Assembly (NCBI GenBank): GCA_947856675.1 | Contig: CANUCM010000090.1 | Coordinates: 1-20,445 of the forward strand | DNA: 20,445 nt | DNA from: an uncultured Clostridia bacterium | GTDB lineage: Bacteria; Bacillota; Clostridia; Oscillospirales; Butyricicoccaceae | Direction of reading: 5' to 3' | Part shown: positions 6,153 to 14,705 of the stretch, piece after piece | Position numbering within the stretch: the first letter of the stretch is position 1 | Layout of the letters: each line of letters opens with the position of its first letter | Program-made: the position numbers and the translations under genes | Notes under the pieces: model-generated | What the model saw: only the letters and a program-made list of their open reading frames with translations | Told to the model about the DNA's origin: nothing | The model's database searches: none

Positions 6153-7091
6153 TTATTTTGCGCTGCCCGAAGAACCCAGCACATCCTTAATCTTGTGGCT
6201 GACAATTTCGCGGATGGCATCACGGCCGGGGGCAAGGAACTGCCTGGGATCAAAATGTGAAGGATTCTCTGCCAAATGGCGGCGCACCGACGCAGTCATT
6301 GCAATGCGCAGGTCGGAGTCGATATTGATTTTGCACACGGCCATTTTTGCCGCCTGACGCAGCATATCCTCCGGGATGCCGATGGCGTCCGGCATCTGGC
6401 CGCCAAAGCGGTTTATTATCTCCACATACTGCTGCGGCACGGACGACGCACCGTGCAGCACGATGGGAAAGCCGGGAATCCGCCGCTGAATTTCTTCCAG
6501 AATGTCAAAACGCAGGCGGGGCTTTTGGCCCGGTTTGAATTTGTACGCGCCGTGGCTCGTGCCGATGGCAATGGCAAGAGAGTCCACGCCGGTTTTTGTG
6601 ACAAACTCCTCCACCTGCGCCGGATCGGTAAACTGGGCATCGGCGTCAGCCACGTTGACATCGTCCTCAATGCCGGCCAGTTTTCCCAGCTCGCCCTCGA
6701 CCACAACGCCGTGCGCATGGGCGTATTCCACAACCTTGCGCGTCAGCGCAATATTGTCTTCAAAGCTGTGCTTGGAGCCGTCGATCATCACGGAAGTAAA
6801 GCCGCCGTCCACACAGCTGCGGCAAATTTCAAAATCCTCGCCGTGATCCAGATGCAGGGCAATGGGCAGGCCGGTTTCTTTTTCAGCCGCCATGACAAGC
6901 CCCATCAGATAGTTGTGCTTCGCATATTTGCGCGCCCCTGCGGAAACCTGCAGGATGACTGCCGAGTTTTCTCCCAGCGCCGCTTCCGTAATGCCCTGCA
7001 CGATTTCCATGTTATTGACATTAAACGCGCCGATGGCGTAGCCGCCTTCATACGCTTTGCGGAACATCTCGGTGGTTGTGACCAGTGGCAT
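6153..7091 (-). CDS. fba: Class II fructose-bisphosphate aldolase
   Basis: A 312-residue protein of the metal-dependent aldolase family, which splits fructose 1,6-bisphosphate into dihydroxyacetone phosphate and glyceraldehyde 3-phosphate in glycolysis and works in reverse in gluconeogenesis. Expected residues are visible: the catalytic Asp82 and zinc ligand His83 in LHLDHGED, Glu134 in VEGELGKLAG, zinc ligands His180 in GTSHGAYK and His213 in VLHGASSVP, and the phosphate-binding NIDSDLR near 257. The ATG at 7091 is chosen because AGGAGG sits 7 nt upstream; an in-frame ATG at 7109 would place the ribosome site inside the gene. It is transcribed alone, divergently from a phosphofructokinase, which places two consecutive glycolytic steps on one control region. 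Confidence 0.95.
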   Translation of the reverse strand: MPLVTTTEMFRKAYEGGYAIGAFNVNNMEIVQGITEAALGENSAVILQVSAGARKYAKHNYLMGLVMAAEKETGLPIALHLDHGEDFEICRSCVDGGFTSVMIDGSKHSFEDNIALTRKVVEYAHAHGVVVEGELGKLAGIEDDVNVADADAQFTDPAQVEEFVTKTGVDSLAIAIGTSHGAYKFKPGQKPRLRFDILEEIQRRIPGFPIVLHGASSVPQQYVEIINRFGGQMPDAIGIPEDMLRQAAKMAVCKINIDSDLRIAMTASVRRHLAENPSHFDPRQFLAPGRDAIREIVSHKIKDVLGSSGSAK

Positions 7092-7105
7092 GATATTTCC
7101 TCCTT

Positions 7106-7122
7106 GCAAACCGGTGGTTTGC
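7106..7122. promoter_or_regulatory. Palindrome at the predicted fba transcription start
   Basis: GCAAACC-GGT-GGTTTGC is a perfect 7-bp inverted repeat directly downstream of the fba -10 box (7127-7132). It lies where a repressor could block initiation and loosely resembles a catabolite-response palindrome, but it is not a clear match to one. It could equally form a hairpin at the mRNA 5' end. Role inferred. Confidence 0.4.
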
Positions 7123-7126
7123 TCTT

Positions 7127-7155
7127 ATTTTACCACGAAGCCCCGGCGTATGCAA
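7127..7155 (-). promoter_or_regulatory. Sigma-A-type promoter of fba
   Basis: On the minus strand there is TTGCAT (7155-7150), a 17-nt spacer and TAAAAT (7132-7127) with an extended -10 TG. The predicted start is near 7120, about 29 nt before the ATG. Its -35 box touches that of the divergent pfk promoter. Confidence 0.7.
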
Positions 7156-7184
7156 TTGATTTTCAATGCCTTGTGTGGTATCCT
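7156..7184 (+). promoter_or_regulatory. Sigma-A-type promoter of the phosphofructokinase gene
   Basis: TTGATT (7156-7161), a 17-nt spacer and TATCCT (7179-7184) precede the ATG at 7219 by about 30 nt. The -35 hexamer begins at the base after the fba -35 hexamer ends. Confidence 0.6.
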
Positions 7185-7218
7185 GTTAACAGAAAATGAT
7201 TGAACCGGAGGAACTGCT

Positions 7219-8457
7219 ATGCAATTAAACGGCGCGTGTATTTTCGGCCAGTCCGGCGGCCCCACATCGGTTATCAACGCCAGCGCCTACGGCGTGATTT
7301 CCGAGGCTCTCAAAACCGGCTGCATCACCCGTGTGCTGGGCGCCAGCCACGGTATTAAGGGTGTTTTGGGAGATCGCCTGTTTGACATGGGCCTGGAAGA
7401 CCCCGGCGAACTTGCCCTTCTGCAGCATACCCCCTCCTCGGCATTGGGTTCCTGCCGCTACAAGCTCAAGGACGCTCAGGTGGACGACAGCGACTACCGC
7501 CGTATCCTTGAGGTGTTCCGCAAGCACAACGTCCGCTATTTCTTCTATAACGGCGGCAACGATTCCATGGATACCTGCAACAAGATTTCCAAATATCTGA
7601 TGTCGCAAAATTACGAATGCCGCGTGATCGGCGTGCCCAAAACCATCGACAACGACTTGTGCGGCGTCGATCACTGCCCCGGATACGGCAGTGCCGCCAA
7701 GTATATCGCCGCCACCTGCATGGAGGTCTACCAGGACGCCCATGTGTATGACACCGGCTCGGTTACCATCATCGAAGCCATGGGCCGCAACGCCGGCTGG
7801 CTGACCGCCGCCGGGCACATCGCCGTACATTTCGGCGCCGGCCCCGATCTCATCTATCTTCCCGAGCTTCCCTTTGATTTGGAAAGCTGCGTCAGCCGCA
7901 TCAAGGCCTGCTGCGACGAAAAGGGCGGCTGCATGGTGCTTTTGTCCGAGGGTGTCAAGGATCAAAACGGCGTTTTCCTCGCCGAGTACGCCGGCGACGG
8001 AAAAACCGATGCTTTCGGCCACAAGCAGATGGGCGGCGCCGCCGCGGCCGTCGCCGCGCGCGTCAAGGAAAAACTGGGCGTCAAAACCCGCGCCATTGAG
8101 CTTTCCCTTTTGCAGCGCTGCGCCGCACACTGCGCTTCCCAGACCGACATCGATGAAGCGGTGCTGCTCGGCCGCGAAGCCGTGCGCGAGGCCGTTTCCG
8201 GTCAAAGCGACAAAATGGTCGGCATTGTCCGCCGCTGCAGCGCCGCAGGGTACGAACCCGAGGTGCGGCTGTTTGATCTCACTGCCACGGCCAATGCCGA
8301 AAAAAAATTCCCGCTGGAGTGGATCACCTCCGATGGCGCCGGCATTTCCGATGCGTTTCTCGATTATGCCCTGCCCCTGATCGCCGGACAGCCCGACTTC
8401 CCCTGGGAAAACGGCGTGCCGCGCTTTGCCCGGCTGAAAAAGATTCTCGCCGAATAG
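7219..8457 (+). CDS. 6-phosphofructokinase, pyrophosphate-dependent type
   Basis: A 412-residue phosphofructokinase-A superfamily protein that phosphorylates fructose 6-phosphate to fructose 1,6-bisphosphate. The N-terminal loop is FGQSGGPTSVINAS (9-22). Two residues mark phosphoryl-donor choice. NGGNDSM (111-117) has Asp115 where ATP enzymes have Gly (GGDGS), and VPKTIDND (139-146) has Lys141 where ATP enzymes have Gly. Both are the pyrophosphate-enzyme states, so PPi is the likely donor and the step would be reversible. EAMGRNAGW (185-193) is the substrate-binding motif. Length (412) fits the longer PPi-type group rather than the roughly 320-residue ATP type. The start has GGAGG upstream. 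Donor specificity is inferred from motifs. Confidence 0.93.
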   Translation: MQLNGACIFGQSGGPTSVINASAYGVISEALKTGCITRVLGASHGIKGVLGDRLFDMGLEDPGELALLQHTPSSALGSCRYKLKDAQVDDSDYRRILEVFRKHNVRYFFYNGGNDSMDTCNKISKYLMSQNYECRVIGVPKTIDNDLCGVDHCPGYGSAAKYIAATCMEVYQDAHVYDTGSVTIIEAMGRNAGWLTAAGHIAVHFGAGPDLIYLPELPFDLESCVSRIKACCDEKGGCMVLLSEGVKDQNGVFLAEYAGDGKTDAFGHKQMGGAAAAVAARVKEKLGVKTRAIELSLLQRCAAHCASQTDIDEAVLLGREAVREAVSGQSDKMVGIVRRCSAAGYEPEVRLFDLTATANAEKKFPLEWITSDGAGISDAFLDYALPLIAGQPDFPWENGVPRFARLKKILAE

Positions 8458-8469
8458 CCCTTTAAAAAT

Positions 8470-8505
8470 CCGCGCTTGCGCAAAGGCAAAAGCGCGGCTT
8501 TTTCT
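8470..8505 (+). terminator. Intrinsic terminator of the phosphofructokinase gene
   Basis: An 8-bp stem (8470-8477 with 8490-8497), rich in GC and closed by a 12-nt loop, is followed by CTTTTTCTT. It begins 12 nt after the stop codon. Confidence 0.82.
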
Positions 8506-8581
8506 TCCCTTTGACACAATGCCGCCATTCGAAAGCATCCCGGCTTTGCCCCGCATCCCGCCTGCGAAAAAGGAGTACGCC

Positions 8582-9241
8582 ATGCTTGAAACAATGCGCG
8601 ATTTTTTCAACAGCAGAGCCGACGGCTATGAGCAGCATCAGCTGAACGCCATCGCTTCGGCAAAAGAGTTTTATCCGTTTACCGCGGCACAGCTGCCTAT
8701 GACCCGCGCGGCCCGCGTTCTGGATTTGGGCTGCGGTACCGGCCTGGAGCTCGGGTATTATTTCAGGCTGAATCCGTCGGCAAAAGTAACCGGAATCGAT
8801 TTGGCCGAAAAGCTGCTCCGGATTTTAAAAGAAAAACATTCGGAAAATGACCTGACGGTGATTCACGGCTCCTATTTTGACATTCCTTTCGGAGAATCGC
8901 TTTATGATGCGGCTGTGTCGGTTGAATCACTGCACCACTTTACGAAGGATGAAAAAGTGCCTTTGTACGCAAAAGTGCATGCGGCGCTCAAGCCTGGCGG
9001 GTATTTTTTGCTGACCGATTATTTTTCCCTTTCAAACGACGAAGAAACCTTTTTCAGGCAGGAGCTTTTGCGTCTGAAGGCCAGCCAGGGAATCTGCGGC
9101 AATGAGTTTTATCATTATGACACTCCGCTTACCGCCCAGCACGAAACCGAAGCGCTGCAGGCAGCCGGATTTTCTCAAGTTACAATCCTGGGGCAGTGGG
9201 GCCCCACATACACCATTAAGGCACAAAAAACTCCTGCGTGA
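8582..9241 (+). CDS. Class I SAM-dependent methyltransferase, substrate unknown
   Basis: A 219-residue protein with the Rossmann-type methyltransferase core. Motif I is VLDLGCGTG (46-54), the acidic end of strand two is GIDLAE (71-76), SYFDIPF matches motif II, and AVSVESLHHF (111-120) with LKPGGYFLLTDYFS (136-149) matches later motifs. The N-terminal MRDFFNSRADGYEQHQ resembles small-molecule methyltransferases of the UbiE/COQ5-like kind. The ATG at 8582 is chosen because AAGGAG lies about 6 nt upstream, although the frame is open from 8519. It sits alone between two terminators, so neighbours give no clue to its substrate. A TTGACA at 8512 has no good -10 partner, so its promoter is unclear. 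Confidence 0.85.
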   Translation: MLETMRDFFNSRADGYEQHQLNAIASAKEFYPFTAAQLPMTRAARVLDLGCGTGLELGYYFRLNPSAKVTGIDLAEKLLRILKEKHSENDLTVIHGSYFDIPFGESLYDAAVSVESLHHFTKDEKVPLYAKVHAALKPGGYFLLTDYFSLSNDEETFFRQELLRLKASQGICGNEFYHYDTPLTAQHETEALQAAGFSQVTILGQWGPTYTIKAQKTPA

Positions 9242-9263
9242 CATACGCGGCACGGATGTGCCC

Positions 9264-9304
9264 GCAAAAAAGCGCCGTCCTTTTTGCAAGGACGGCGCTT
9301 TTCG
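9264..9304. terminator. Bidirectional terminator between the methyltransferase gene and polC
   Basis: A perfect 15-bp stem (9268-9282 with 9288-9302) with a 5-nt loop has T-rich arms on both strands. It separates two convergent genes ending at 9241 (plus) and 9307 (minus), so it can serve both. Confidence 0.88.
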
Positions 9305-9306
9305 TG

Positions 9307-12300
9307 TTACAGGCCGAGCGCTTCAAACAAATCAAGCTGATTGCTTTTGGGAAGGGCGCCCAGCGCCCCTACCCTCTGCAAGGTTTCAGCCACCGCACGG
9401 CTGCATTTGTCACAGCGCAGGATCATATCTTCCATCGACATAAAGCCGCCTTTTTCTCTTTCTTCCACAATGCTCTGCGCCGCCGCTTCCCCGACGCCGG
9501 GCAAGGAAGTAAGCGGCGGGATGAGCAGGTTTCCGTCGATTTTAAAGCCGATCGCTTCGCTGCGGTATACGTCGAGCGGGGCAAACCCGAATCCGCGCTT
9601 GTAGAACTCATGGCAGATCTCCAGCGTTACAAGCATGTCCTCCTCCACAGCCGAACGCTTGTCCTGCCGCTTGAGTGAGTAATATTTTTCGGTTACAGCC
9701 GCGTCGCCCCTGGTCATGATTTCAGCATCAAATGCGCCGGCGCGGATGGTGAAGTATGCGCTGTAAAACTCCAGCGGCCGGTGTACCTTAAACCACGCAA
9801 TCCGGTATGCCATCATAACATACGCCACCGCGTGCGCGCGGGGGAACATGTACTGGATTTTTTTGCACGACTCAATGTACCACTCGGGCAGTCCGTGTGC
9901 GCGCATCTCCTCCTCCCACTCGGGCTTGAGGCCTTTTCCCTTTCGGACGCTTTCCGAAATGGTAAAGGACAGCTTGGGCGCCAGCCCCATCTGCATCAGC
10001 TTGATGGTGATGTCATCGCGCACGCAAATGACATCTTTCAGCGTCCCCAGCCCGGAAGTCACGACGTCTTTGGCGTTGTTCAGCCAGACATCCGTGCCGT
10101 GCGAAAGGCCGGATATGCGCAAAAGTTCGTCAAAGGTCGTCGGTTTTGTGTCTTCCAGCATGCCGCGCACAAACTTGGTTCCAAACTCCGGAATGGCCGC
10201 CGCACCGCTGAAATATCCGAGAATATCGTCGCCTTCGATGCCGAGCGGCTCAAGCGAAGTAAACAGCTTCATGGTTTCCTTGTCGTCCAGCGGCACCTGC
10301 CGCGGATCAAAGCCGGAAAGATCGTGCAGCTTTCGGATCATGGTCGGGTCATCGTGCCCCAGAAGATCCAGCTTGAGAAGGTTGTCGTGTATGGAATGGT
10401 AATCAAAGTGCGTCGTGATGATGTCGGAATCCGGATCATCAGCCGGGTGCTGCACCGGGCAAAACTCATAAATGCTCCGCCCCTGCGGCACCACTATCAA
10501 CCCGCCCGGGTGCTGGCCGGTCGTCCGCTTAATTCCGGTGCAGCCCTGCACCAGCCGGTTGGTTTCCGCCGTCCCGGCCGTCCTGCCGCGTTCCTCCAGA
10601 TATTTTTTCACAAACCCGTACGCTGTTTTTTCCTTGACGGTGCCGATGGTGCCCGCCTTATAGACATTGCCTTCGCCAAACAGCTCAATGGTGTCGCGGT
10701 GCGCCTGCAGCTGGTACTCTCCGGAAAAGTTCAGGTCGATATCGGGCGCTTTGTCGCCCTCAAAGCCGAGGAATGTGGCAAACGGGATATTGAACCCATC
10801 CTTCACCAGTTTTTCCCCGCAGCGGGGGCAGTTCTTATCGGGCATGTCAACGCCTGCGGCATATTCCACGCCATCATAAAACTCAGAATAGCGGCACTTC
10901 GGGCAGCGGTAGTGCGGCGCCAGCGCGTTGACTTCGGTAATGCCCGTCAGGTATGCTACAAACGACGATCCCACCGATCCGCGCGATCCGACCAGGTACC
11001 CGGCTGCCAGCGACTTGGCCACCAGTTTCTGCGCAATGATATACATGACGTCAAAGCCGTGCTTGATAATGGAGTTCAGCTCAACTTCCAGACGCTCGGC
11101 CACAATGGGCGGAAGCTCATCACCGTACAGCTCGGCCGCACGCCTGCGCGCCATCCCCTCAATTTCCTGCGCAGAGTTCTCTATCGACGGAGGGTAGGTT
11201 CCGTCCGGTACCGGCTGAATTTCATCGCACATCTGCGCAATTTTGTTCGGATTGGTCACCACTACCTCAAAAGCCTTCTGAGCTCCCAGGTACGAAAACT
11301 CATCCAGCATTTCCTCCGTCGTTTTGAAATACAGCGGCGGCTGGTTGGAAGCGTCCTCAAACCCTTTGCCCGCCATCAGAATCTCCCGGTAAATGGCGTC
11401 GCCCGGCTCCAAAAAGTGTACATCGCCCGTTGCGCACACCGGTATGCCAAGCGAATCGCCCAGCTTTACGATGGTGCGGTTGAAATCGCGCAGCTGCTCC
11501 TCATCCCGGGCCATTCCGTTTTGCAGCATGAACCGGTTGTTGCCAAGCGGCTGGATTTCAAGAAAATCATACCGCCGCGCCAGCTTGACCAAATCGCCCC
11601 ACGGCTTGCCGTCTGTCACGGCGCGGAACAGCTGCCCCGCCTCACAGGCCGAGCCGATAATGAGGTTTTCGCGGCGCTCCAGCAAAAGGCTGAGCGGAAT
11701 AACGGGTACCTTTTTAAAATACTGCAGATGCGCCAGGGAAATCAGCTCATACAGCGTGCGAAGACCCGCCATATTACGCACCAGAACAATGGTGTGCCAT
11801 GTGCGCTCCCTTTTTTTCTGTACGCCGCCGCCTTCGCGGATGGCGCTGAGAGCCTCGTTGATTTCGCAAACCTTATGCACCCCGTGTTCTTCAAGCTTTT
11901 CGCACAGCTTGAAGAAAATGCGCGCCAGCACATCGGTGTCGGCGTCGGCACGATGATGCTCAAAAGTAAAGCCGAAGTGTTCTGCCACAAGGTTGAGTTT
12001 GTGCTTTTTCAGCTCGGGCAGCAATACGCGTGAAAGCTCCACTGTGTCAATGGAGCAAAAGCTTCGTTCTATGCCCAGCTTTTCACAGGCCGCACGGATA
12101 AACGACATGTCAAAATCCGCATTGTGCGCGCACAAGGGCCTGTCTCCGCAAAACGCCAGAAACTCCGGCAGTACCTTCTCAATCGGCGGCGAAGCGCTGA
12201 CCATCTCATTTGTTATGCCGGTCAGCGCCGTAATCTCTGCCGAAATCACGCCCTGCGGTTTGACATGCGTGTGAAACCGGCTGCGCACTTCGCCGCCGCT

Positions 12301-13638
12301 CACCAGCGCCGCCGCCACCTCAATGATTTCGCATTCTGACGGTTTAAGCCCCGTGGTTTCCAGATCAAATACCACGATTTCGTCGGAAAGCCCGGCGCCG
12401 GTGTGACCTTTGACCGCGCCGCCCTTGACAAGATCGTCTGTACAGTACGCCTCAACGCCATACAAAACCTTAATGGCTTTCCCGTCTTTTTTCAGGGCTT
12501 TGGCCGCCTTCATGGCATCCGGATATGCCTGCGCCACCCCGTGATCGGTGATGGCCATGGCCGCATGCCCCATGGACGCCGCCAGCGACAGCGCTGCCCC
12601 GGCGTCACCGATACCGTCCATGGATGACATGTTGGTGTGCAGGTGAAGCTCCACGCGCTTTTGCTCGGCATTGTCCGTACGCACGGCCTTTTTCCCTTTC
12701 AGGATGCACGACGGCGTCAAAATGACATCTTTTTCAAACTGGTTGAAATTGGCCACACCCTGCACAATGACATTCATGCCTTTTTTTATGGACTTGTCCA
12801 GCGCCGCCGCTTCTTCATCGGGCAGCACCTTGGTCACGCGCAGAGATCCCGTTGTGTCATAAATGTCAAACGTGACAACGGTTTTGCCTTTCCCGCCGAG
12901 CTTTCGGACGTCCTTGTAAAAAATATCGCCGCTTACGGTGGTTTTTCCGGTATCAACCGCAATTTCAGACAGCGGGATCCTGTTGCGGGACACCGGCCGC
13001 CCGTACAGGACCTGTTCATCACTTTGCGGCGGCGTAAACTTTTCGCCCGGCGCCGCCTTCTTTTTTTCAAAAGTGCGTTTGGGCTTTTCCGGCGCGCGCG
13101 GCGCGGCGCTCTGCGCCGCCTGCTGCTCGCTCAGCCGCCTGAGTTCATCCGCGCGGCTGCGCTCATAGCCTTCCCCGCCGTCTTCCTCAATCATAAACTC
13201 CATTCGCACAGGCAGACCCACCGCACGGCGGATTTCCGCCTCCAGCTCGTTTTTCAGGCTTTCCAGGCGAAATGCCCAGTCCGAAGCGATGCGCAAAGTC
13301 AGTACATTGCCCTGCGCGCTCATTCCGGCCTCTGAAAAAGCCAAAGCCAGCGTCGGATACTCTTTTCCGATATGCCGGCGGATATATGTAATGGCCTCCT
13401 CGCTCAAGCTGCCGAACACGTATTCCGGCACAAGACGCACCGACTGCAAATCGTATGCCTGGCAAATCGCCTGCTGCGCCTGCTGCACTGCATCCTCTGA
13501 AAGCACATGTTCCGAGCGCAGCCGCAGGCTCAGCGCACAGCCCGCTTCATCAAGGGCGCACTCCGCCACCGCGCACTGCCCCAGCTGCAGCGCAAGCCGG
13601 GCCCGCGGCACAAGTTCACTCAAAACGGCACCGCTCAT
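9307..13638 (-). CDS. polC: DNA polymerase III PolC-type alpha subunit with built-in 3'-5' exonuclease
   Basis: A 1443-residue replicative polymerase of the low-GC Gram-positive PolC type. In order: an N-terminal region (1-200), an OB-fold domain (about 230-315), the first PHP part with HLHTNMSSMDG (332-342), a DEDDh exonuclease inserted in the PHP domain (Asp425 and Glu427 in VFDLETTG, HNADFD at 505-510, HHRADAD at 561-567), the rest of PHP, then the palm/fingers. A four-cysteine zinc site (912, 915, 937, 940) and the PDIDLNFSG catalytic motif (965-973) are visible. A helix-hairpin-helix region (SLPGVGEAAAQSI) precedes the LDLFEALGL clamp-binding-like tail. The ATG overlaps the ispG stop by 4 nt (ATGA). 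Length is normal and nothing is broken. Long antisense open frames here are shadows. Confidence 0.98.
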   Translation of the reverse strand: MSGAVLSELVPRARLALQLGQCAVAECALDEAGCALSLRLRSEHVLSEDAVQQAQQAICQAYDLQSVRLVPEYVFGSLSEEAITYIRRHIGKEYPTLALAFSEAGMSAQGNVLTLRIASDWAFRLESLKNELEAEIRRAVGLPVRMEFMIEEDGGEGYERSRADELRRLSEQQAAQSAAPRAPEKPKRTFEKKKAAPGEKFTPPQSDEQVLYGRPVSRNRIPLSEIAVDTGKTTVSGDIFYKDVRKLGGKGKTVVTFDIYDTTGSLRVTKVLPDEEAAALDKSIKKGMNVIVQGVANFNQFEKDVILTPSCILKGKKAVRTDNAEQKRVELHLHTNMSSMDGIGDAGAALSLAASMGHAAMAITDHGVAQAYPDAMKAAKALKKDGKAIKVLYGVEAYCTDDLVKGGAVKGHTGAGLSDEIVVFDLETTGLKPSECEIIEVAAALVSGGEVRSRFHTHVKPQGVISAEITALTGITNEMVSASPPIEKVLPEFLAFCGDRPLCAHNADFDMSFIRAACEKLGIERSFCSIDTVELSRVLLPELKKHKLNLVAEHFGFTFEHHRADADTDVLARIFFKLCEKLEEHGVHKVCEINEALSAIREGGGVQKKRERTWHTIVLVRNMAGLRTLYELISLAHLQYFKKVPVIPLSLLLERRENLIIGSACEAGQLFRAVTDGKPWGDLVKLARRYDFLEIQPLGNNRFMLQNGMARDEEQLRDFNRTIVKLGDSLGIPVCATGDVHFLEPGDAIYREILMAGKGFEDASNQPPLYFKTTEEMLDEFSYLGAQKAFEVVVTNPNKIAQMCDEIQPVPDGTYPPSIENSAQEIEGMARRRAAELYGDELPPIVAERLEVELNSIIKHGFDVMYIIAQKLVAKSLAAGYLVGSRGSVGSSFVAYLTGITEVNALAPHYRCPKCRYSEFYDGVEYAAGVDMPDKNCPRCGEKLVKDGFNIPFATFLGFEGDKAPDIDLNFSGEYQLQAHRDTIELFGEGNVYKAGTIGTVKEKTAYGFVKKYLEERGRTAGTAETNRLVQGCTGIKRTTGQHPGGLIVVPQGRSIYEFCPVQHPADDPDSDIITTHFDYHSIHDNLLKLDLLGHDDPTMIRKLHDLSGFDPRQVPLDDKETMKLFTSLEPLGIEGDDILGYFSGAAAIPEFGTKFVRGMLEDTKPTTFDELLRISGLSHGTDVWLNNAKDVVTSGLGTLKDVICVRDDITIKLMQMGLAPKLSFTISESVRKGKGLKPEWEEEMRAHGLPEWYIESCKKIQYMFPRAHAVAYVMMAYRIAWFKVHRPLEFYSAYFTIRAGAFDAEIMTRGDAAVTEKYYSLKRQDKRSAVEEDMLVTLEICHEFYKRGFGFAPLDVYRSEAIGFKIDGNLLIPPLTSLPGVGEAAAQSIVEEREKGGFMSMEDMILRCDKCSRAVAETLQRVGALGALPKSNQLDLFEALGL

Positions 13639-14687
13639 ATGTCTTCTCCCGTCATGCGCCGCACTTCTTCCAGCAAAGCGTCAAACAGCTGTTCCTCCGG
13701 CACTTTGCGCAGCACCTCGCCTTTTCGGAACAGCAGTCCTTCCCCGCGTCCGCCTGCAATGCCGAGATCAGCTTCGCGCGCTTCTCCGGGGCCGTTGACA
13801 GCGCATCCCATGACGGCCACGGTCAGACGGGTGCGCACACCGGCAAGCCGTTTTTCTATCCGCTCCGCCAGCGGAATGAGATCCACCTGCGTTCTTCCGC
13901 AGGTGGGGCAGGAAATCACGGTGACCCCATCTTGATTCAGATCCAGGGCCTTCAGAATGTCCCGCGCCGCCAAAACTTCCTTTACCGGATCCGCCGTGAG
14001 CGAAACGCGCAATGTATCGCCGATCCCGTCAACCAGCAGCGCGCCAAAAGCCGCCGCAGACTTGAGCGTGCCCATATACACGCCTCCCGCTTCCGTAACA
14101 CCCAGGTGCAGCGGATAGCGGCTTTGTGCGCTCATCATGCGGTAGGCCTGCACCGTCTTGCTGACGCTGGAAGCCTTGATGGAAACACAGATGTCCTCAA
14201 ACCCGCACTCTTCCAGCATGGCGATGTTGCGCTGCGCGCTGCGGCACAAAGCCTCGGGCGTAACACCCAGCTTATCCCGCAGATCCCGGTCAATCGAGCC
14301 GCCGTTCACCCCGACGCGAATGGGTATCCCGCGCTCACGGCAGGCGTCCGCCACCTGCCTGACCCGGTCCCGATCCCCGATATTCCCCGGGTTAATCCGG
14401 ATTTTGTGAACACCGGCCCGGCAGCAGGCAAGGGCCAGCCTGTAATCAAAGTGAATGTCCGCCACCACAGGGATGGGCGATTTGCGCGCAATGTCCGCCA
14501 TTGCCTGTGCCGCCTCCATGTCCGGAACGGCAAGGCGAACAACTTGACACCCGGCTCTTTTCAGAGCTTCAATCTGGTTCAGCGAGCTTTGCACATCGCG
14601 GGTATCGGTATTGCACATAGACTGAATGACGATCGGCGCTCCACCGCCGACCGCAACGTCGCCGATGTGAATCTGTCTGGTATTCAT
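13635..14687 (-). CDS. ispG: 4-hydroxy-3-methylbut-2-en-1-yl diphosphate synthase (IspG/GcpE)
   Basis: A 350-residue iron-sulfur enzyme that converts methylerythritol cyclodiphosphate to HMBPP, the penultimate MEP-pathway step. The N-terminal TIM barrel contains QSMCNTDT (22-29), RINPGNIG (97-104) and VGVNGGS. The C-terminal domain carries the three cluster cysteines, Cys260 and Cys263 in SCPTCGRTQ and Cys295 in MGCAVNGPGEA, with Glu302 as the probable fourth ligand. It is the short bacterial form without the plant-type insert. The start is 18 nt after the rseP stop with only a weak GGGGG ribosome site, and the stop overlaps the polC start. Dxr, an earlier step of the same pathway, lies two genes upstream. 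Confidence 0.97.
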   Translation of the reverse strand: MNTRQIHIGDVAVGGGAPIVIQSMCNTDTRDVQSSLNQIEALKRAGCQVVRLAVPDMEAAQAMADIARKSPIPVVADIHFDYRLALACCRAGVHKIRINPGNIGDRDRVRQVADACRERGIPIRVGVNGGSIDRDLRDKLGVTPEALCRSAQRNIAMLEECGFEDICVSIKASSVSKTVQAYRMMSAQSRYPLHLGVTEAGGVYMGTLKSAAAFGALLVDGIGDTLRVSLTADPVKEVLAARDILKALDLNQDGVTVISCPTCGRTQVDLIPLAERIEKRLAGVRTRLTVAVMGCAVNGPGEAREADLGIAGGRGEGLLFRKGEVLRKVPEEQLFDALLEEVRRMTGEDI

Positions 14688-14705
14688 CTGTTTCTGCGCC
14701 CCCGA

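Noticed and set aside
8512..8540. A perfect TTGACA ahead of the methyltransferase gene.
   Set aside because: The sequence 17 nt downstream (AGCATC) is not a credible -10 box.
7225..8610. A 461-codon minus-strand frame opposite the phosphofructokinase gene.
   Set aside because: Its low-complexity Gly/Ala/His composition and its full overlap with a gene bearing all phosphofructokinase motifs mark it as a shadow.
9781..12033. A 750-codon open frame on the plus strand, antisense to polC.
   Set aside because: It lacks family motifs, is rich in His/Arg/Gln as expected of an antisense frame in GC-rich coding DNA, and lies wholly inside the unambiguous polC gene.
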